Translations under genes and position numbers: made by a program
Notes under the pieces: generated by a model
What the model was told of the DNA's origin: nothing
Database searches by the model: none
The model's input: only the letters and a program-made list of their open reading frames with translations
Assembly: GCF_024055715.1 (NCBI RefSeq)
Contig: NZ_JAMXMV010000008.1
Span: 310,001-374,000, forward strand
Length of the DNA stretch: 64,000 nucleotides
Source of the DNA: Actinoallomurus soli
Lineage (GTDB): Bacteria; Actinomycetota; Actinomycetes; Streptosporangiales; Streptosporangiaceae
Direction of reading: 5' to 3'
Shown: one piece after another, positions 1 through 9,384 of the stretch
How the letters are laid out: every line of letters begins with the position of its first letter
Numbering within the stretch: position 1 is the first letter of the stretch

Positions 1-20
1 GAGCGCGCGTCTCTCATCGG

Positions 21-60
21 GCGTCCCGGGCTCCCCCCGGACCCGGGACGCTCCTTTTCC
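21..60 (+). terminator. Intrinsic-type terminator
   Basis: A 10-bp perfect stem (GCGTCCCGGG at 21-30, CCCGGGACGC at 42-51) is followed by TCCTTTTCC. It would end a plus-strand transcript entering from outside the window and lies just past the 3' end of the small minus-strand gene at 63-281. Confidence 0.65.
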
Positions 61-62
61 GG

Positions 63-281
63 TTAGGCCCTGATCTTCGCGCGCCGGCCCCGGGTCTGCT
101 GGACCGGGATCCGCAGCGCCGGGGCGCAGTCGTCGCAGGCGAACACGCGAGAGTCGTCCGGCAGCCGGCCGACGTGGACGCGCGGTCGAGGCCACTTCTT
201 GTGGCAGATCACGCATGCCTCGCCCCAGCACTGCTCGATGGTGAGACCCTTCGGATCGAATGTCGGTGTGGAACGGGCCAT
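63..281 (-). CDS. Small zinc-ribbon-like hypothetical protein
   Basis: A 72-residue protein. It carries two cysteine pairs (CVICHKKW near residue 22 and CDDCAP near residue 49), which suggests one zinc-ribbon-type metal site. The stretch between them is basic and the C-terminus is Arg/Lys-rich (RGRRAKIRA), as in small nucleic-acid-associated actinobacterial proteins; that role is inference. The ATG at 281 is preceded by a GGGGGG run 6-11 bases upstream. The frame stays open further upstream to 362, but that extension has no ribosome-binding site and no family look. The gene diverges from the adenylate-kinase-like gene at 529; the roughly 250 bases between hold no recognisable feature. Confidence 0.6.
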   Translation of the reverse strand: MARSTPTFDPKGLTIEQCWGEACVICHKKWPRPRVHVGRLPDDSRVFACDDCAPALRIPVQQTRGRRAKIRA

Positions 282-528
282 GACGTCCCCCCAACTCCTC
301 GGCTCCGTTCGGCCTCCATTTCTATCGGGGTGCTGGTGAGGCGTAAGTGTGAGAAACCACAAGGCGTCGCAAAGCCTCGGCGAATTGCCGGGCGCATACG
401 ATTCACCGGGATTAGCGCTGGGTTTTGGTCAGCACTCAACTGTCATGGATGTCGGCCGGAACTCCGATCGGCGTGTCCATCCTCATCCGGGCTGACAGCG
501 GAGCGTGAGCTGTGCGATTCTGCTGACG

Positions 529-1216
<688 letters not shown>

Positions 1217-1230
<14 letters not shown>

Positions 1231-1290
1231 CCTCACGGAGATCGCCGCCTCCGATCGACCTGAGGGAGTCGGCCGGTTCGGATTGACGCG
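1217..1290. repeat. 28-bp imperfect tandem repeat at the adk 3' end
   Basis: Two full units and a partial third begin at 1217, 1245 and 1273. They share the core CCGnyTCCGATYGACCT followed by GGAG. The adk-like stop codon lies in the first unit, so the last residues (TGSD) are repeat-encoded. No function is assigned. Confidence 0.55.
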
Positions 1291-1317
1291 CGTGCGGCCG
1301 AGTGCTGGCCTGGGAGC

Positions 1318-1965
1318 ATGACCGACGCCGAGGACCTCGTCCGCCGCGCCCGCGACGACAACCCACCCGGAGGCAACCGCTTCCTCGGCCTCCTGGAGGC
1401 GTCGGCGGTGCCGCGCGAGCGGCTGAGCTGGCTGGCGGGGGAGCAGTGGCACATCGTGCGCAGCGACCGCCGCAGCTTCGCCCTCTTCGCCGCGCGGTTC
1501 CCGGAGCCGCCGGCGGGCGACCTGTTCCTGGCGCTCGCGGGCGGCGAGGGCACCGCGCTCGGCCTGCTGACGGGGTTCGCCGCCGCGCTCGGCTGGACGG
1601 AGGAGGACCTGCGGGCGTACGAGCCGCGCCCCCTCGCCCAGGCCTACCCGGCGTACCTCGCGTGGAGCGCGCTGTCCGGCACGCGCAGCGGCCTCGCCCT
1701 CGCGATGCTGGCCAACCTCCAGGAGTGGGGCGCGTACTGCGGGCGCGCGGCGAACGCGCTCACGGCGCGTTACGGCCTCGCCGAGGAGGACGTGGCCTTC
1801 TTCCGGTACTTCGCCGTTCCGCCGCCGGGCTTCGCCGAGCAGGCCACCGCCGTCATCGAGCAGGGCCTCGCGGCGGGTGAGGATCCGCGGGAGGCGTTGC
1901 GGGCGGCCCGCCTGCTGCACGCCTACGAGTCGGCGTTCTGGACCGCGCTCGCCGAAGGGCTGTGA
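1318..1965 (+). CDS. TenA/THI-4 family (thiaminase-II-like) protein
   Basis: A 215-residue all-helical protein resembling the TenA/haem-oxygenase-like fold family, which includes thiaminase II and actinobacterial proteins annotated as TenA-type regulators. Visible marks are the early helix with GGNRFLGLLEAS, the motif WLAGEQWHIVRSDRRSF, a central helix with NLQEWGAYCGRAA (a cysteine at the place where thiaminases keep theirs) and a terminal YESAFWTAL helix typical of the family. No thiamine genes are nearby, so a classical thiaminase role is uncertain. The ATG at 1318 has GGGAG five bases upstream. Its TGA overlaps the GTG of the decayed transporter that follows (GTGA). Confidence 0.7.
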   Translation: MTDAEDLVRRARDDNPPGGNRFLGLLEASAVPRERLSWLAGEQWHIVRSDRRSFALFAARFPEPPAGDLFLALAGGEGTALGLLTGFAAALGWTEEDLRAYEPRPLAQAYPAYLAWSALSGTRSGLALAMLANLQEWGAYCGRAANALTARYGLAEEDVAFFRYFAVPPPGFAEQATAVIEQGLAAGEDPREALRAARLLHAYESAFWTALAEGL

Positions 1966-2371
1966 CGTCACGCACCGTCGACGATCCGGCCTTCCGCGAC
2001 GCCGTGACCGGAACCCTCGCGCGGCTGCCCCGCGACCAGGTCCGGGGCGTCGCGAGTTTCTGGAGCACCGGATCGCTGTGGCAGCGGATGGGGGACAACA
2101 CCGGCGCGGTGGCCGCGGGGCTGCAGAGCACCGGCCGCATCATCACCAACGCCGCCCTCCTGCTGGCCGTCGTGATCGCCGCCTTCATGACCTCGGGCAT
2201 CTCCATCACGCTGATCGGTGTGGGCCTGCTCGTCGCCGTGGTGGCCGACGCCACCCTCGTACGGGCGCTGCTCGTGCCCGCGACGATGCGGCTCCTCGGC
2301 CGGCCAACTGGTGGCTGCCCAGCCCGCTCCGGCGCCTGCACGCGCGGGTCGCCCTCCGCGAGTCCGCCTGA
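1962..2371 (+). pseudogene. MMPL/RND transporter remnant (internal deletion plus frameshift)
   Basis: Only the two ends of an MMPL-family membrane transporter remain. Codons from 1962 give a piece of the first extracytoplasmic domain (DDPAFRDAVTG, SFWSTGS). They run directly into the last membrane helices (ISITLIGVGLLVAVVADATL, RALLVPATMRLLG), so some 550 residues are missing. The expected C-terminus (ANWWLPSPLRRLHAR) then continues in the neighbouring frame from about 2304; one lost G in the CGGCC at 2301-2305 explains the shift and the frame ends at 2371. It overlaps the preceding TenA-like gene by 4 bases, so it was once translationally coupled. A complete MMPL gene lies at 36292-38469. 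Confidence 0.8.
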
Positions 2372-2506
2372 GCCGACCACCGCGGGCCCGCCGGCCGTCG
2401 CCCTCGCCGCGCCCGCCCTCGTCGAGCCCGCTGGGCCCAGCCTGTCTCCCTGCCGAGCCCGCCTCCGGCCGCGCTCGCCGTCGGCCCGGGGCGGGCCGGG
2501 GGCGGG

Positions 2507-2986
2507 TCAGCGGCCGGTGTCGGCGCGCAGCCTCTTCTCGAAGCAGACGCTGCGCAGGGGGTGCGGGCCGAACGGCGCGATGCGAACGTAGCCGCTGTAC
2601 TCGTACAGGCCGGCGTCGCGCAGGTCGGTGGCCTTGAGGCGCGCGGTCCGGCAGCCGCGCCGCCGGGCGAGGTCCTCGGCCGCTCGCAGCAGCAGCCGGG
2701 TCACCCCGAAGCCGCGGTACTCCGGCCGTACGTAGACGTGGCCGACCTCGGCGATCTGATCGGCGGAGCCGCCCCCGGCGCCGACCCAGCGCAACCCGAC
2801 ACAGCCGATCGACGTGGCGCGTTCGCGGGCGACGAGGAAGGTCGTTCCCGGCGCGGCCGGTGAGGGGCGGTCGGTGGCCGCTCCGAATCGGGCGGCCAGC
2901 TCGGCGGCCTGCTCGACGTGCAGGCCGGTCACGATCGGGTCGTCGAAGGACGCCTCGACCAGTTCCACGCGGGGGCTGTTGATCAT
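2507..2986 (-). CDS. GNAT family N-acetyltransferase
   Basis: A 159-residue cytosolic acetyl-CoA-dependent acetyltransferase. The acceptor is unknown. The core GNAT signature is present: strand beta4 GHVYVRPEYRGFGV, with the R-G-F-G-V loop that binds the CoA pyrophosphate, followed by the helix TRLLLRAAEDLARRRGC. The final Tyr-Gly-Tyr segment (LYEYSGYVRIAPFG) matches the usual xxY..GF end strand. It stands alone on the minus strand; 2372-2506 between it and the transporter remnant is GC-rich and carries nothing recognisable. Confidence 0.85.
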   Translation of the reverse strand: MINSPRVELVEASFDDPIVTGLHVEQAAELAARFGAATDRPSPAAPGTTFLVARERATSIGCVGLRWVGAGGGSADQIAEVGHVYVRPEYRGFGVTRLLLRAAEDLARRRGCRTARLKATDLRDAGLYEYSGYVRIAPFGPHPLRSVCFEKRLRADTGR

Positions 2987-3035
2987 GCCGCGTCAGAGTA
3001 GGGAATCCGGCGCTCTGGCGGCGGTGGTTTCGCGT

Positions 3036-4091
3036 TCACGCCCGCTGGGCCTCCTCGTAGATCCGGTGGACCGCGGCCCCGAAGTAGGGGCCGTACATCG
3101 TCGCCGGGTCATCGGAGTACTTGAAGCTGTTGACCGAGGTGACCACGCCGACACCCGTCCTGGCGTCGAACCGGGTGAGCCACGGCCCCCCGCTGGCGCC
3201 CTCGGACATGTCGCAGCGCAACCCCTGATCCTGGGTGAGGCGGTGCGCGTCCGGATGGGTCCGCCCGCTGCAGTAGGCCAGCCGCTCGCCGTCGTAGCGT
3301 CCGCCCGTGGGGTACCCGAAACCGTAGGCGACGGTGCCCCGCGGCTGGTCGAACGCGATGTTCTGGGCGCCGACCACGTCGGTGACGTGGCGCCCGTCGG
3401 CGGTGGCCAGCGCGACCATCGCGACGTCGTGGTTCTCGTCGTGCCGGCCCGACCATGCCTTGGGCGCGAACATGCGCCGGGCGGTGAACGCGCCGTACGG
3501 GCGGCGTCCCTGGTCGTATCCGGGCACGTAGATCCAGTTACGGGCCCAGACGCCGGCGGCGTTCTGCACGCAGTGGCCGGCGGTGACGACGAGGTCGTGG
3601 TTGGCGCCGTCGACCGTGCCCGCCGAGCACACGTAATCGGCGCCGTCGATGGTGAAGAACACCTTGCCGGTGGTGGCGCGGACCGCGCCGGGTGACGCCC
3701 AGGGCGTGCCCGGCCCCTGGGCGGAGCGCCGGTCCGGGGAGAGGGCGCCGGCCACCGCGAGTGGACTTTTCGGGGGCGGGGTGCCGGTCACCGCGAGGGG
3801 AGTCGCCGGGGAAAGGGCGCCGGTCGCCGCGACCGGCGCCTCCAGGGGCAGGGCACCGGTCACCGCGAGCGGAGCCTGGGGCGGCCGCCGCAGCACCCGG
3901 TCGGGAGGGGTGAGCGCACGGGTCATGCGCTGGACGGTCCAGTACCGCAGGATCGCCGACCGGCTCATGGCGATCACGTGGTCGGACACGCCCGTCACGC
4001 CCGGCCCGGACTGGGAGGCTCCGGTGCCGAGCGTGCCGAGGAGGGCGCCGGCGGTGGACACGGCGTAGGTGATGCGCGCGGCCTTGGACAT
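3036..4091 (-). CDS. Secreted trypsin-like serine protease with 12-residue repeat linker
   Basis: A 351-residue exported protease of the chymotrypsin fold (V8/glutamyl-endopeptidase-like branch). A weak signal peptide (YAVSTAGALLGTL) precedes a Ser-rich pro-region. A linker of four 12-residue repeats (PLAVTGAL..type) follows, then the catalytic domain. The triad is visible as His in VVTAGHCV (residue 173), Asp in NHDVAMVAL (222) and Ser in SEGASGGPW (300). The start at 4091 has a weak ribosome-binding site. The upstream sequence CACCAGGGGTCATG mirrors the CACCAGGGTCATG start of the paralogue at 5274 but is out of frame here, so a small indel near the start is possible. Tandem paralogue immediately upstream. 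Confidence 0.82.
   Translation of the reverse strand: MSKAARITYAVSTAGALLGTLGTGASQSGPGVTGVSDHVIAMSRSAILRYWTVQRMTRALTPPDRVLRRPPQAPLAVTGALPLEAPVAATGALSPATPLAVTGTPPPKSPLAVAGALSPDRRSAQGPGTPWASPGAVRATTGKVFFTIDGADYVCSAGTVDGANHDLVVTAGHCVQNAAGVWARNWIYVPGYDQGRRPYGAFTARRMFAPKAWSGRHDENHDVAMVALATADGRHVTDVVGAQNIAFDQPRGTVAYGFGYPTGGRYDGERLAYCSGRTHPDAHRLTQDQGLRCDMSEGASGGPWLTRFDARTGVGVVTSVNSFKYSDDPATMYGPYFGAAVHRIYEEAQRA
3729..3872 (-). repeat. Four tandem 36-bp (12-residue) repeats in the protease linker
   Basis: Four in-frame copies encode PLAVTGALPLEA, PVAATGALSPAT, PLAVTGTPPPKS and PLAVAGALSPDR. They lie between the pro-region and the catalytic domain. The paralogue at 4156-5274 has an unrelated linker, so the array arose after the duplication. 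Confidence 0.85.
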
Positions 4092-4155
4092 GGGTCGAAA
4101 GTCTGCATGACCCCTGGTGGCCGCATGATGACTTGGAGTAAAGCCCCGCCCTCGA

Positions 4156-5274
4156 TCAGGTGTTCTGTGCTTTGTCATAGAGGGCCTTGACGGCGGCGCC
4201 GAAGTACGGCCCGAACATCACGTTCGGGTCCGCGTCGTACTTGAAGGAGTTGACCGAGTTCTGGGTGCCGGCGCCGGTCCGGGCGTCGAAGCCGAGGAAC
4301 CAGGGCCCGCCGCTGGACCCGGCCGTCATATCGCAGGTCAGCCCCACATCATGGCTCTTGGTGTCGTCCTTGGCCCGGCCGCTGCAGTAGACCAGCCTGG
4401 ACCCGTCGTACGGGGCCTGGGCGGGATAGCCGAAGGCGTACATCCGGCGGCGCCGCGGCTGGTTGAACGCGATGCCCTGCCCGCCGACGACGCTCGTCAG
4501 CGTCCGGCCCTCCTGAGGATCGACCGTCGCGGCGCCCACGTCGTAGTCGAGGTCCTCGTGGGCCTCCCACTGCGGGGTGGTGAGGGTCCGCGCCGCCGTC
4601 CACTTCCCGTACGGCGCCTGACCGTCGTGGTAGCCGGGGACGAACATCCAGTCGGTGTGCCAGGCGCCGTCGAGCCGGACGCAGTGCCCCGCGGTGATCA
4701 CCGTGCTCTGGTTGCCGCTGGTCACCGCGTCTCCGGAGCAGGACGCCGGGCGTCCGGCGTACAGGAAGAAGACCCGTCCGATGGTCTGGGCGACCCTGCC
4801 GCCGGAGGTCCAGGTCGCTCCGGTGGACGGTGCCGACGCGGCCGTCTCGGCGGGGCGCCCGCCGGGGACCAGCCCGCGCACGGCGGCCAGGGCGACGAGG
4901 GTGTCCAGCGGACGGGCCCGGCGCATGCGGGTGGGTGTCCACCACCGCAGGAGCCGCTCCCGGTCCGTACGGGAGTCCGCCATCGGGTGGACGGCCGGTC
5001 CGGCTGCGTCCCGGCCTGGGAGGGGGGACAGGCGCGGACGGTCGCCGGGCCGGTCGGTGCGGCCGATGCGGCCGTCGGGCTCGTCGGTGCGGCCGGGAGA
5101 CCGCTCGCGGAGCCCGAGGCCGGGAACGGCGTCCGACGCGGCGCCGCCGGACACGCCCGGGCCGGGCGGTCCATCGGCGGGGCGCGCGGTGCCCGCCCGG
5201 GAGGCGGACGGGGAAAGGGACAGGAGCGCGCCGGTCAGCACGGACACGGCCGCGAGGCGGGGGGACTTCGTCAT
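4156..5274 (-). CDS. Secreted trypsin-like serine protease
   Basis: A 372-residue exported protease, paralogue of the gene at 3036-4091. It starts with a clear Sec signal peptide (MTKSPRLAAVSVLTGALLSL, cleavage near SPSASRAG). A long Arg/Asp/Gly/Pro-rich pro-region with RTDxPDGR-like repeats covers about residues 60-100. The catalytic domain has its triad in VITAGHCV (His197), DYDVGAATV (Asp245) and TAGSSGGPW (Ser321). The C-terminal block SVNSFKYDADPNVMFGPYFG matches the paralogue closely. The ATG at 5274 has GGG a few bases upstream. Substrate is unknown; the family often cleaves after Glu. Confidence 0.87.
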   Translation of the reverse strand: MTKSPRLAAVSVLTGALLSLSPSASRAGTARPADGPPGPGVSGGAASDAVPGLGLRERSPGRTDEPDGRIGRTDRPGDRPRLSPLPGRDAAGPAVHPMADSRTDRERLLRWWTPTRMRRARPLDTLVALAAVRGLVPGGRPAETAASAPSTGATWTSGGRVAQTIGRVFFLYAGRPASCSGDAVTSGNQSTVITAGHCVRLDGAWHTDWMFVPGYHDGQAPYGKWTAARTLTTPQWEAHEDLDYDVGAATVDPQEGRTLTSVVGGQGIAFNQPRRRRMYAFGYPAQAPYDGSRLVYCSGRAKDDTKSHDVGLTCDMTAGSSGGPWFLGFDARTGAGTQNSVNSFKYDADPNVMFGPYFGAAVKALYDKAQNT

Positions 5275-5447
5275 GACCCTGGTGCCCTTCTGCGGCCGTC
5301 ATGGGGGACGCGGCCGCGATCGTGAGACGGTCGCCGAACCCTAGCGCGAAGCGTGTTCAGTTGACTACGCATAGAAATCACCACATTCCAGGGCCCGTCC
5401 CGGTTTGCGGGTGGGGGTCGCCGACCGGACGCGGGGAACGGGGGACA

Positions 5448-6701
5448 ATGGGGGGCGTGACGCCCGACGACAGCCCGTCCACAGCCGCCCGCCGAGACGT
5501 CGTGATCCTCGGCTCCACCGGATCGATCGGCACCCAGGCCATCGACGTGATCCGCCGTAACCCCGACCGCTTCCGCGTGGCCGGGCTGGCCGCCGGCGGA
5601 GGCCGGGTCGACCTGCTCGCCCGCCAGGTCCTCGACCTGCGGCCGGATGTGGTCGCCGTCGCCCGGGGCTCGGTGGCCGAGGACCTGCAGCTGGCGCTCT
5701 ACGCCGAGGCGCAGAAACGGGGCTACTCCGCGGGGGAGTACCGCCTGCCCAGGCTCCTCGCCGGGCCGGGCACGATCGCCGAGGTCGCCGCCTGGCCGTG
5801 CGACGTCGTGCTCAACGGCGTGGATGGCGCGGCCGGCCTCCGGCCGACCCTCGCGGCGATCGACGCCGGACGGACCCTCGCGCTGGCCAACAAGGAGTCG
5901 CTGATCATCGGCGGCCCGCTCGTCAAGCGCCGGGCCAAGCCGGGCCAGATCGTGCCGGTCGACTCCGAGCACTCCGCGCTGGCCCAGTGCCTGCGCGGCG
6001 GCACGCGCGGCGAGCTGCGCCGCCTGGTGGTCACCGCCAGCGGCGGGCCGTTCCGGGGACGGACGCGCGCCGAGCTGGCCGACGTGACACCGGAGCAGGC
6101 GCTCGCCCACCCGACCTGGGACATGGGGCCGCTGATCACGGTCAACTCCGCGACGCTGGTCAACAAGGGCCTGGAGGTCATCGAGGCCCATCTGCTGTTC
6201 GACGTGCCGTTCGACCGGATCGAGGTGGTGGTGCACCCGCAGTCGATCGTGCACTCGATGGTGGAGTTCGTCGACGGGGCGACGCTCGCCAAGGCGAGCC
6301 CGCCGGACATGCGCCTGGCGATCGCCCTCGGCCTGGCGTGGCCCGACCGGCTGCCCGACGTGGCGCCCGCCATCGACTGGACGCGGGCGCAGACGTGGGA
6401 GTTCTTCCCGCTCGACGACGAGGCGTTCCCCGCCGTGCGCCTGGCGCGGGAGGTCGGCTCGGCCGGAGGCACGGCCCCGGCCGTCTACAACGGCGCGAAC
6501 GAGGAGTGCGTCGCCGCCTTTCTCGCCGGAAGGCTGGCGTTCCCGGCGATTGTCGACACGGTCGCGCGGGTAGTGTCCGAGCACATGACCGCTCCGGGCC
6601 CTCTGATCAGGGAGGATTCGGACGGCGGGCTCACCGTGGAGGATGTGCTCGCCGCCGATCGGTGGGCGCGGACCCGAGCACGGGAGCTGACGTCTGGTTG
6701 A
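5448..6701 (+). CDS. dxr: 1-deoxy-D-xylulose 5-phosphate reductoisomerase
   Basis: Second step of the MEP isoprenoid pathway: NADPH-dependent conversion of DXP to MEP in the cytosol. Family marks are the NADPH loop [24 protein letters not shown], the metal/substrate motif [13 protein letters not shown], the catalytic flap block [20 protein letters not shown] and [12 protein letters not shown]. The length of 417 residues is normal. The ATG at 5448 was chosen because GGGGGAC lies just upstream and the coding match starts a few residues later; a GTG at 5457 is an alternative. Its TGA overlaps the next gene's TTG (TTGA), giving the conserved actinobacterial order dxr - site-2 protease - ispG. Confidence 0.97.
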   Translation: MGGVTPDDSPSTAARRDVVILGSTGSIGTQAIDVIRRNPDRFRVAGLAAGGGRVDLLARQVLDLRPDVVAVARGSVAEDLQLALYAEAQKRGYSAGEYRLPRLLAGPGTIAEVAAWPCDVVLNGVDGAAGLRPTLAAIDAGRTLALANKESLIIGGPLVKRRAKPGQIVPVDSEHSALAQCLRGGTRGELRRLVVTASGGPFRGRTRAELADVTPEQALAHPTWDMGPLITVNSATLVNKGLEVIEAHLLFDVPFDRIEVVVHPQSIVHSMVEFVDGATLAKASPPDMRLAIALGLAWPDRLPDVAPAIDWTRAQTWEFFPLDDEAFPAVRLAREVGSAGGTAPAVYNGANEECVAAFLAGRLAFPAIVDTVARVVSEHMTAPGPLIREDSDGGLTVEDVLAADRWARTRARELTSG

Positions 6702-7879
6702 CCTATCTGCTCGGAGCGCTGGCCTTCGTCCTCGCGCTGCTCCTGTCGGTGGTGCTGCACGAGGCGGGGCACTTCCTCACGGCCAAGCGCTTCGGCATGA
6801 AGGCGACGCAGTTCTTCGTGGGGTTCGGGTCGACGCTGTGGTCGCGCCGCCGGGGCGAGACCGAGTACGGCATCAAGGCCATCCCGCTGGGCGGCTTCGT
6901 GAAGATCGTCGGGTACACCCCGCTGGAGGAGATCGACCCCGCCGACGAGGCGCGGGCCTTCCACCGCCGGCCGGCGCTCCAGCGGGCGATCGTGATCGTG
7001 GCCGGCGTCGTGGTCAACCTCCTCCTGGCGTTCGCGCTGATGGTCGTCCTCGCGGCGGCGGTGGGCGTCCCGGACGGGGCGAACGCCACCACCGCCGTAC
7101 GCCGGGTCTCGCCGTGCGTGCCGGTGAGCGGCTCGGCCTGCACGGACCGCGACTCGGTGTCGCCCGCCGCGGTGGCGGGCCTGCGGCCGCGCGACCGCGT
7201 CCTGTCCTTCGCCGGAACGCCGGTCCGCGACTGGAACGGCCTGTCCGGCCTGATCCAGCGGACCGCGCCGGGCACGAGCGTGCCGGTGGTCGTCGAACGC
7301 CATGGGGCCCGGCGTACGGTGACGGTCCGGATCGGGCGGCTGGACGGTCACGGCTACCTCGGGATCGAGCCGGTGGCGCGCGTCCGTACGCTGGGCCCGG
7401 TCGCGTCGGTGCGGTTCGCGGGCCGGTTCACGGGCCAGATGACGGCGGCGATCGGCGGGATCGTCGTCGACATCCCGAAGGCGATCCCCAAGCTGTTCTC
7501 CCGCGAGCGCGCGAACACGCCCGGCGGCCAGGCCGGCAGCGTCGTGGGCGGCGCCGAGGCCTCGGGGCAGGTGTTCGCCTCCGGCGAGACCTGGCGCACC
7601 AAGCTGGGCATGTTCCTGCTGCTCGTCTCGTCGCTCAACCTCTTCGTCGGCCTGATGAACCTGGTTCCGCTGCTGCCGCTGGACGGAGGTCACCTGGCGG
7701 TGGTCTGCTACGAACGGATCAAGGCGTGGGTCTTCCGCGTGCGGGGCCGCCCCGATCCGGGCCCGGTCGACCTCACCAAGCTGATGCCCGTGACGTACGC
7801 CTTCGTCGTCCTTCTGGTCGGACTGGGGGTCCTGCTCATCCTCGCCGACCTGATAAATCCTCTCAAACTCCCCCAGTAA
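6698..7879 (+). CDS. Site-2 intramembrane metalloprotease (RseP/Rip1 family)
   Basis: An M50 zinc protease in the plasma membrane that cleaves anti-sigma factors within the bilayer in this family. The active-site helix carries HEAGH (residues 21-25). A PDZ domain follows (about 130-220; [16 protein letters not shown]), then the second active-site helix [13 protein letters not shown]. Between them lies [10 protein letters not shown]. About 393 residues. No ATG is suitable: the TTG at 6698 overlaps the dxr stop, has GGGAG 11 bases upstream, and gives the usual short leader before the first membrane helix. A GTG at 6662 is the alternative. This matches Rv2869c (rip1) between dxr and ispG in Mycobacterium tuberculosis. 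Confidence 0.93.
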   Translation: MTYLLGALAFVLALLLSVVLHEAGHFLTAKRFGMKATQFFVGFGSTLWSRRRGETEYGIKAIPLGGFVKIVGYTPLEEIDPADEARAFHRRPALQRAIVIVAGVVVNLLLAFALMVVLAAAVGVPDGANATTAVRRVSPCVPVSGSACTDRDSVSPAAVAGLRPRDRVLSFAGTPVRDWNGLSGLIQRTAPGTSVPVVVERHGARRTVTVRIGRLDGHGYLGIEPVARVRTLGPVASVRFAGRFTGQMTAAIGGIVVDIPKAIPKLFSRERANTPGGQAGSVVGGAEASGQVFASGETWRTKLGMFLLLVSSLNLFVGLMNLVPLLPLDGGHLAVVCYERIKAWVFRVRGRPDPGPVDLTKLMPVTYAFVVLLVGLGVLLILADLINPLKLPQ

Positions 7880-7942
7880 GCCCTCGCGTGTGCAGCATCC
7901 CCGCCGGTTGCCTAGTCTTGGAACCACTGCCGAGCACCCACT

Positions 7943-7990
7943 GGAAGGAGGGCGCGGCGCACGGAGCGTGAGCTCCACGCCGCGTGTCCG
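7943..7990 (+). promoter_or_regulatory. ispG leader: ribosome-binding site and start bridged by a hairpin
   Basis: A strong ribosome-binding site GGAAGGAGG (7943-7951) lies about 40 bases before the ispG ATG at 7991, too far to work directly. A stem-loop sits exactly between them: CGGCG (7955-7959) pairs with CGCCG (7978-7982) and GGAGC (7963-7967) with GCTCC (7972-7976) around a GTGA loop. Folding would bring the site to about 11 bases from the start. No in-frame start codon exists closer to the site. Confidence 0.45.
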
Positions 7991-9148
7991 ATGACCGTCG
8001 ATCTTGGAATTCCGCAGGCCAAACCGAGGCCGCTCGCTCCGCGACGCAAGTCGCGGCAGATCATGGTCGGCAACGTGCCGGTCGGCGGCGACGCGCCGGT
8101 GTCGGTCCAGTCGATGACGACCACCCTGACCGCCGACGTCAACGCGACGCTGCAGCAGATCGCCGAGCTGACCGCGGCCGGCTGTCAGATCGTCCGCGTC
8201 GCGGTGCCGTCCCAGGACGACGCCGACGCGCTGCCCGCGATCGCCCGCAAGTCTCAGATCCCGGTCATCGCCGACATCCACTTCCAGCCCAAGTACGTCT
8301 TCGCGGCGATCGACGCGGGCTGCGCGGCGGTGCGGGTGAACCCGGGCAACATCAAGAAGTTCGACGACAAGGTCGGTGAGATCGCCCGGGCCGCCAAGGA
8401 CGCGGGCGTCCCCATCCGCATCGGCGTGAACGCCGGGTCGCTGGACAAGCGCCTGCTGGAGAAGTACGGCAAGGCGACCGCCGAGGCGCTGGTGGAGTCC
8501 GCGCTGTGGGAGTGCTCCCTGTTCGAGGAGCACGACTTCCGCGACATCAAGATCTCGGTCAAGCACAACGACCCGGTCGTGATGATCAACGCCTACCGCC
8601 AGCTCGCGGCCCGCTGCGACTACCCGCTGCACCTCGGCGTGACCGAGGCGGGCCCGGCGTTCCAGGGCACGATCAAGTCGGCGGTGGCCTTCGGCGCGCT
8701 GCTGGCCGAGGGCATCGGCGACACCATCCGGGTCTCGCTGTCGGCGCCTCCGGTCGAGGAGGTCAAGGTCGGCATCCAGATCCTGGAGTCGCTGAACCTC
8801 CGCGAGCGCGGCCTGGAGATCGTCTCCTGCCCCTCCTGCGGCCGTGCCCAGGTCGACGTCTACTCGCTGGCCGACGAGGTCACCGCGGCGCTGAAGGACT
8901 TCCCGGTCCCGCTGCGGGTCGCGGTCATGGGCTGCGTCGTGAACGGCCCGGGTGAGGCGCGCGAGGCCGACCTCGGCGTGGCGTCCGGGAACGGCAAGGG
9001 CCAGATCTTCGTGAAGGGCGAGGTCGTCAAGACCGTGCCCGAGTCGCAGATCGTCGAGACCCTCATCGAGGAGGCCGTCCGGATCGCCGAGGAGATGGGC
9101 GTCGACGTCACCGGCGACGGTCCCGGCGTCGACGTCGCGGTCTCCTGA
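7991..9148 (+). CDS. ispG: 4-hydroxy-3-methylbut-2-enyl diphosphate synthase
   Basis: Penultimate MEP-pathway enzyme: reductive conversion of MEcPP to HMBPP with a [4Fe-4S] cluster in the cytosol. The N-terminal TIM barrel shows [17 protein letters not shown] and [11 protein letters not shown]. The cluster cysteines are in CPSCGR and in [14 protein letters not shown] near the C-terminus. At 385 residues it is the usual bacterial length, with no plant-type insert. The ATG at 7991 is the only sensible start; the upstream leader has an unusual hairpin between the ribosome-binding site and the start. It follows the site-2 protease by 111 bases. Confidence 0.97.
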   Translation: MTVDLGIPQAKPRPLAPRRKSRQIMVGNVPVGGDAPVSVQSMTTTLTADVNATLQQIAELTAAGCQIVRVAVPSQDDADALPAIARKSQIPVIADIHFQPKYVFAAIDAGCAAVRVNPGNIKKFDDKVGEIARAAKDAGVPIRIGVNAGSLDKRLLEKYGKATAEALVESALWECSLFEEHDFRDIKISVKHNDPVVMINAYRQLAARCDYPLHLGVTEAGPAFQGTIKSAVAFGALLAEGIGDTIRVSLSAPPVEEVKVGIQILESLNLRERGLEIVSCPSCGRAQVDVYSLADEVTAALKDFPVPLRVAVMGCVVNGPGEAREADLGVASGNGKGQIFVKGEVVKTVPESQIVETLIEEAVRIAEEMGVDVTGDGPGVDVAVS

Positions 9149-9170
9149 CACGCCTGACTCAGGTCCCTTT

Positions 9171-9203
9171 ACGGCCCTTCCGGAAATGCTCCGGAAGGGC
9201 CGT
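9171..9203 (+). terminator. Terminator after ispG
   Basis: A 13-bp stem (ACGGCCCTTCCGG at 9171-9183 with its complement ending at 9203) around a five-base loop, followed by CATCATTTCT. It closes the dxr-ispG transcript. Confidence 0.8.
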
Positions 9204-9384
9204 CATCATTTCTGATTCACAATGATTACCTCGTTCATCACCTAAAGCGGCATTTCCGGAATTTGTCACAATTCGGCATCCTTGATCCCTGACTCTTGAT
9301 CACCCCACGTGCGACCCGCGCACAATGCCCCGGCATCCACCGAATTGCGGGGCTCAGTGAGGAGCCATGCGGAGGAGGGGACAC

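Noticed and set aside
1233-1971. Minus-strand frames opposite the adenylate-kinase-like and TenA-like genes
   Set aside because: No ribosome-binding site or family resemblance; composition is typical of GC-rich antisense.
6485-9151. Open minus-strand frame of 888 codons across the site-2 protease and ispG
   Set aside because: Antisense of two well-recognised genes, low-complexity and without any family motif.
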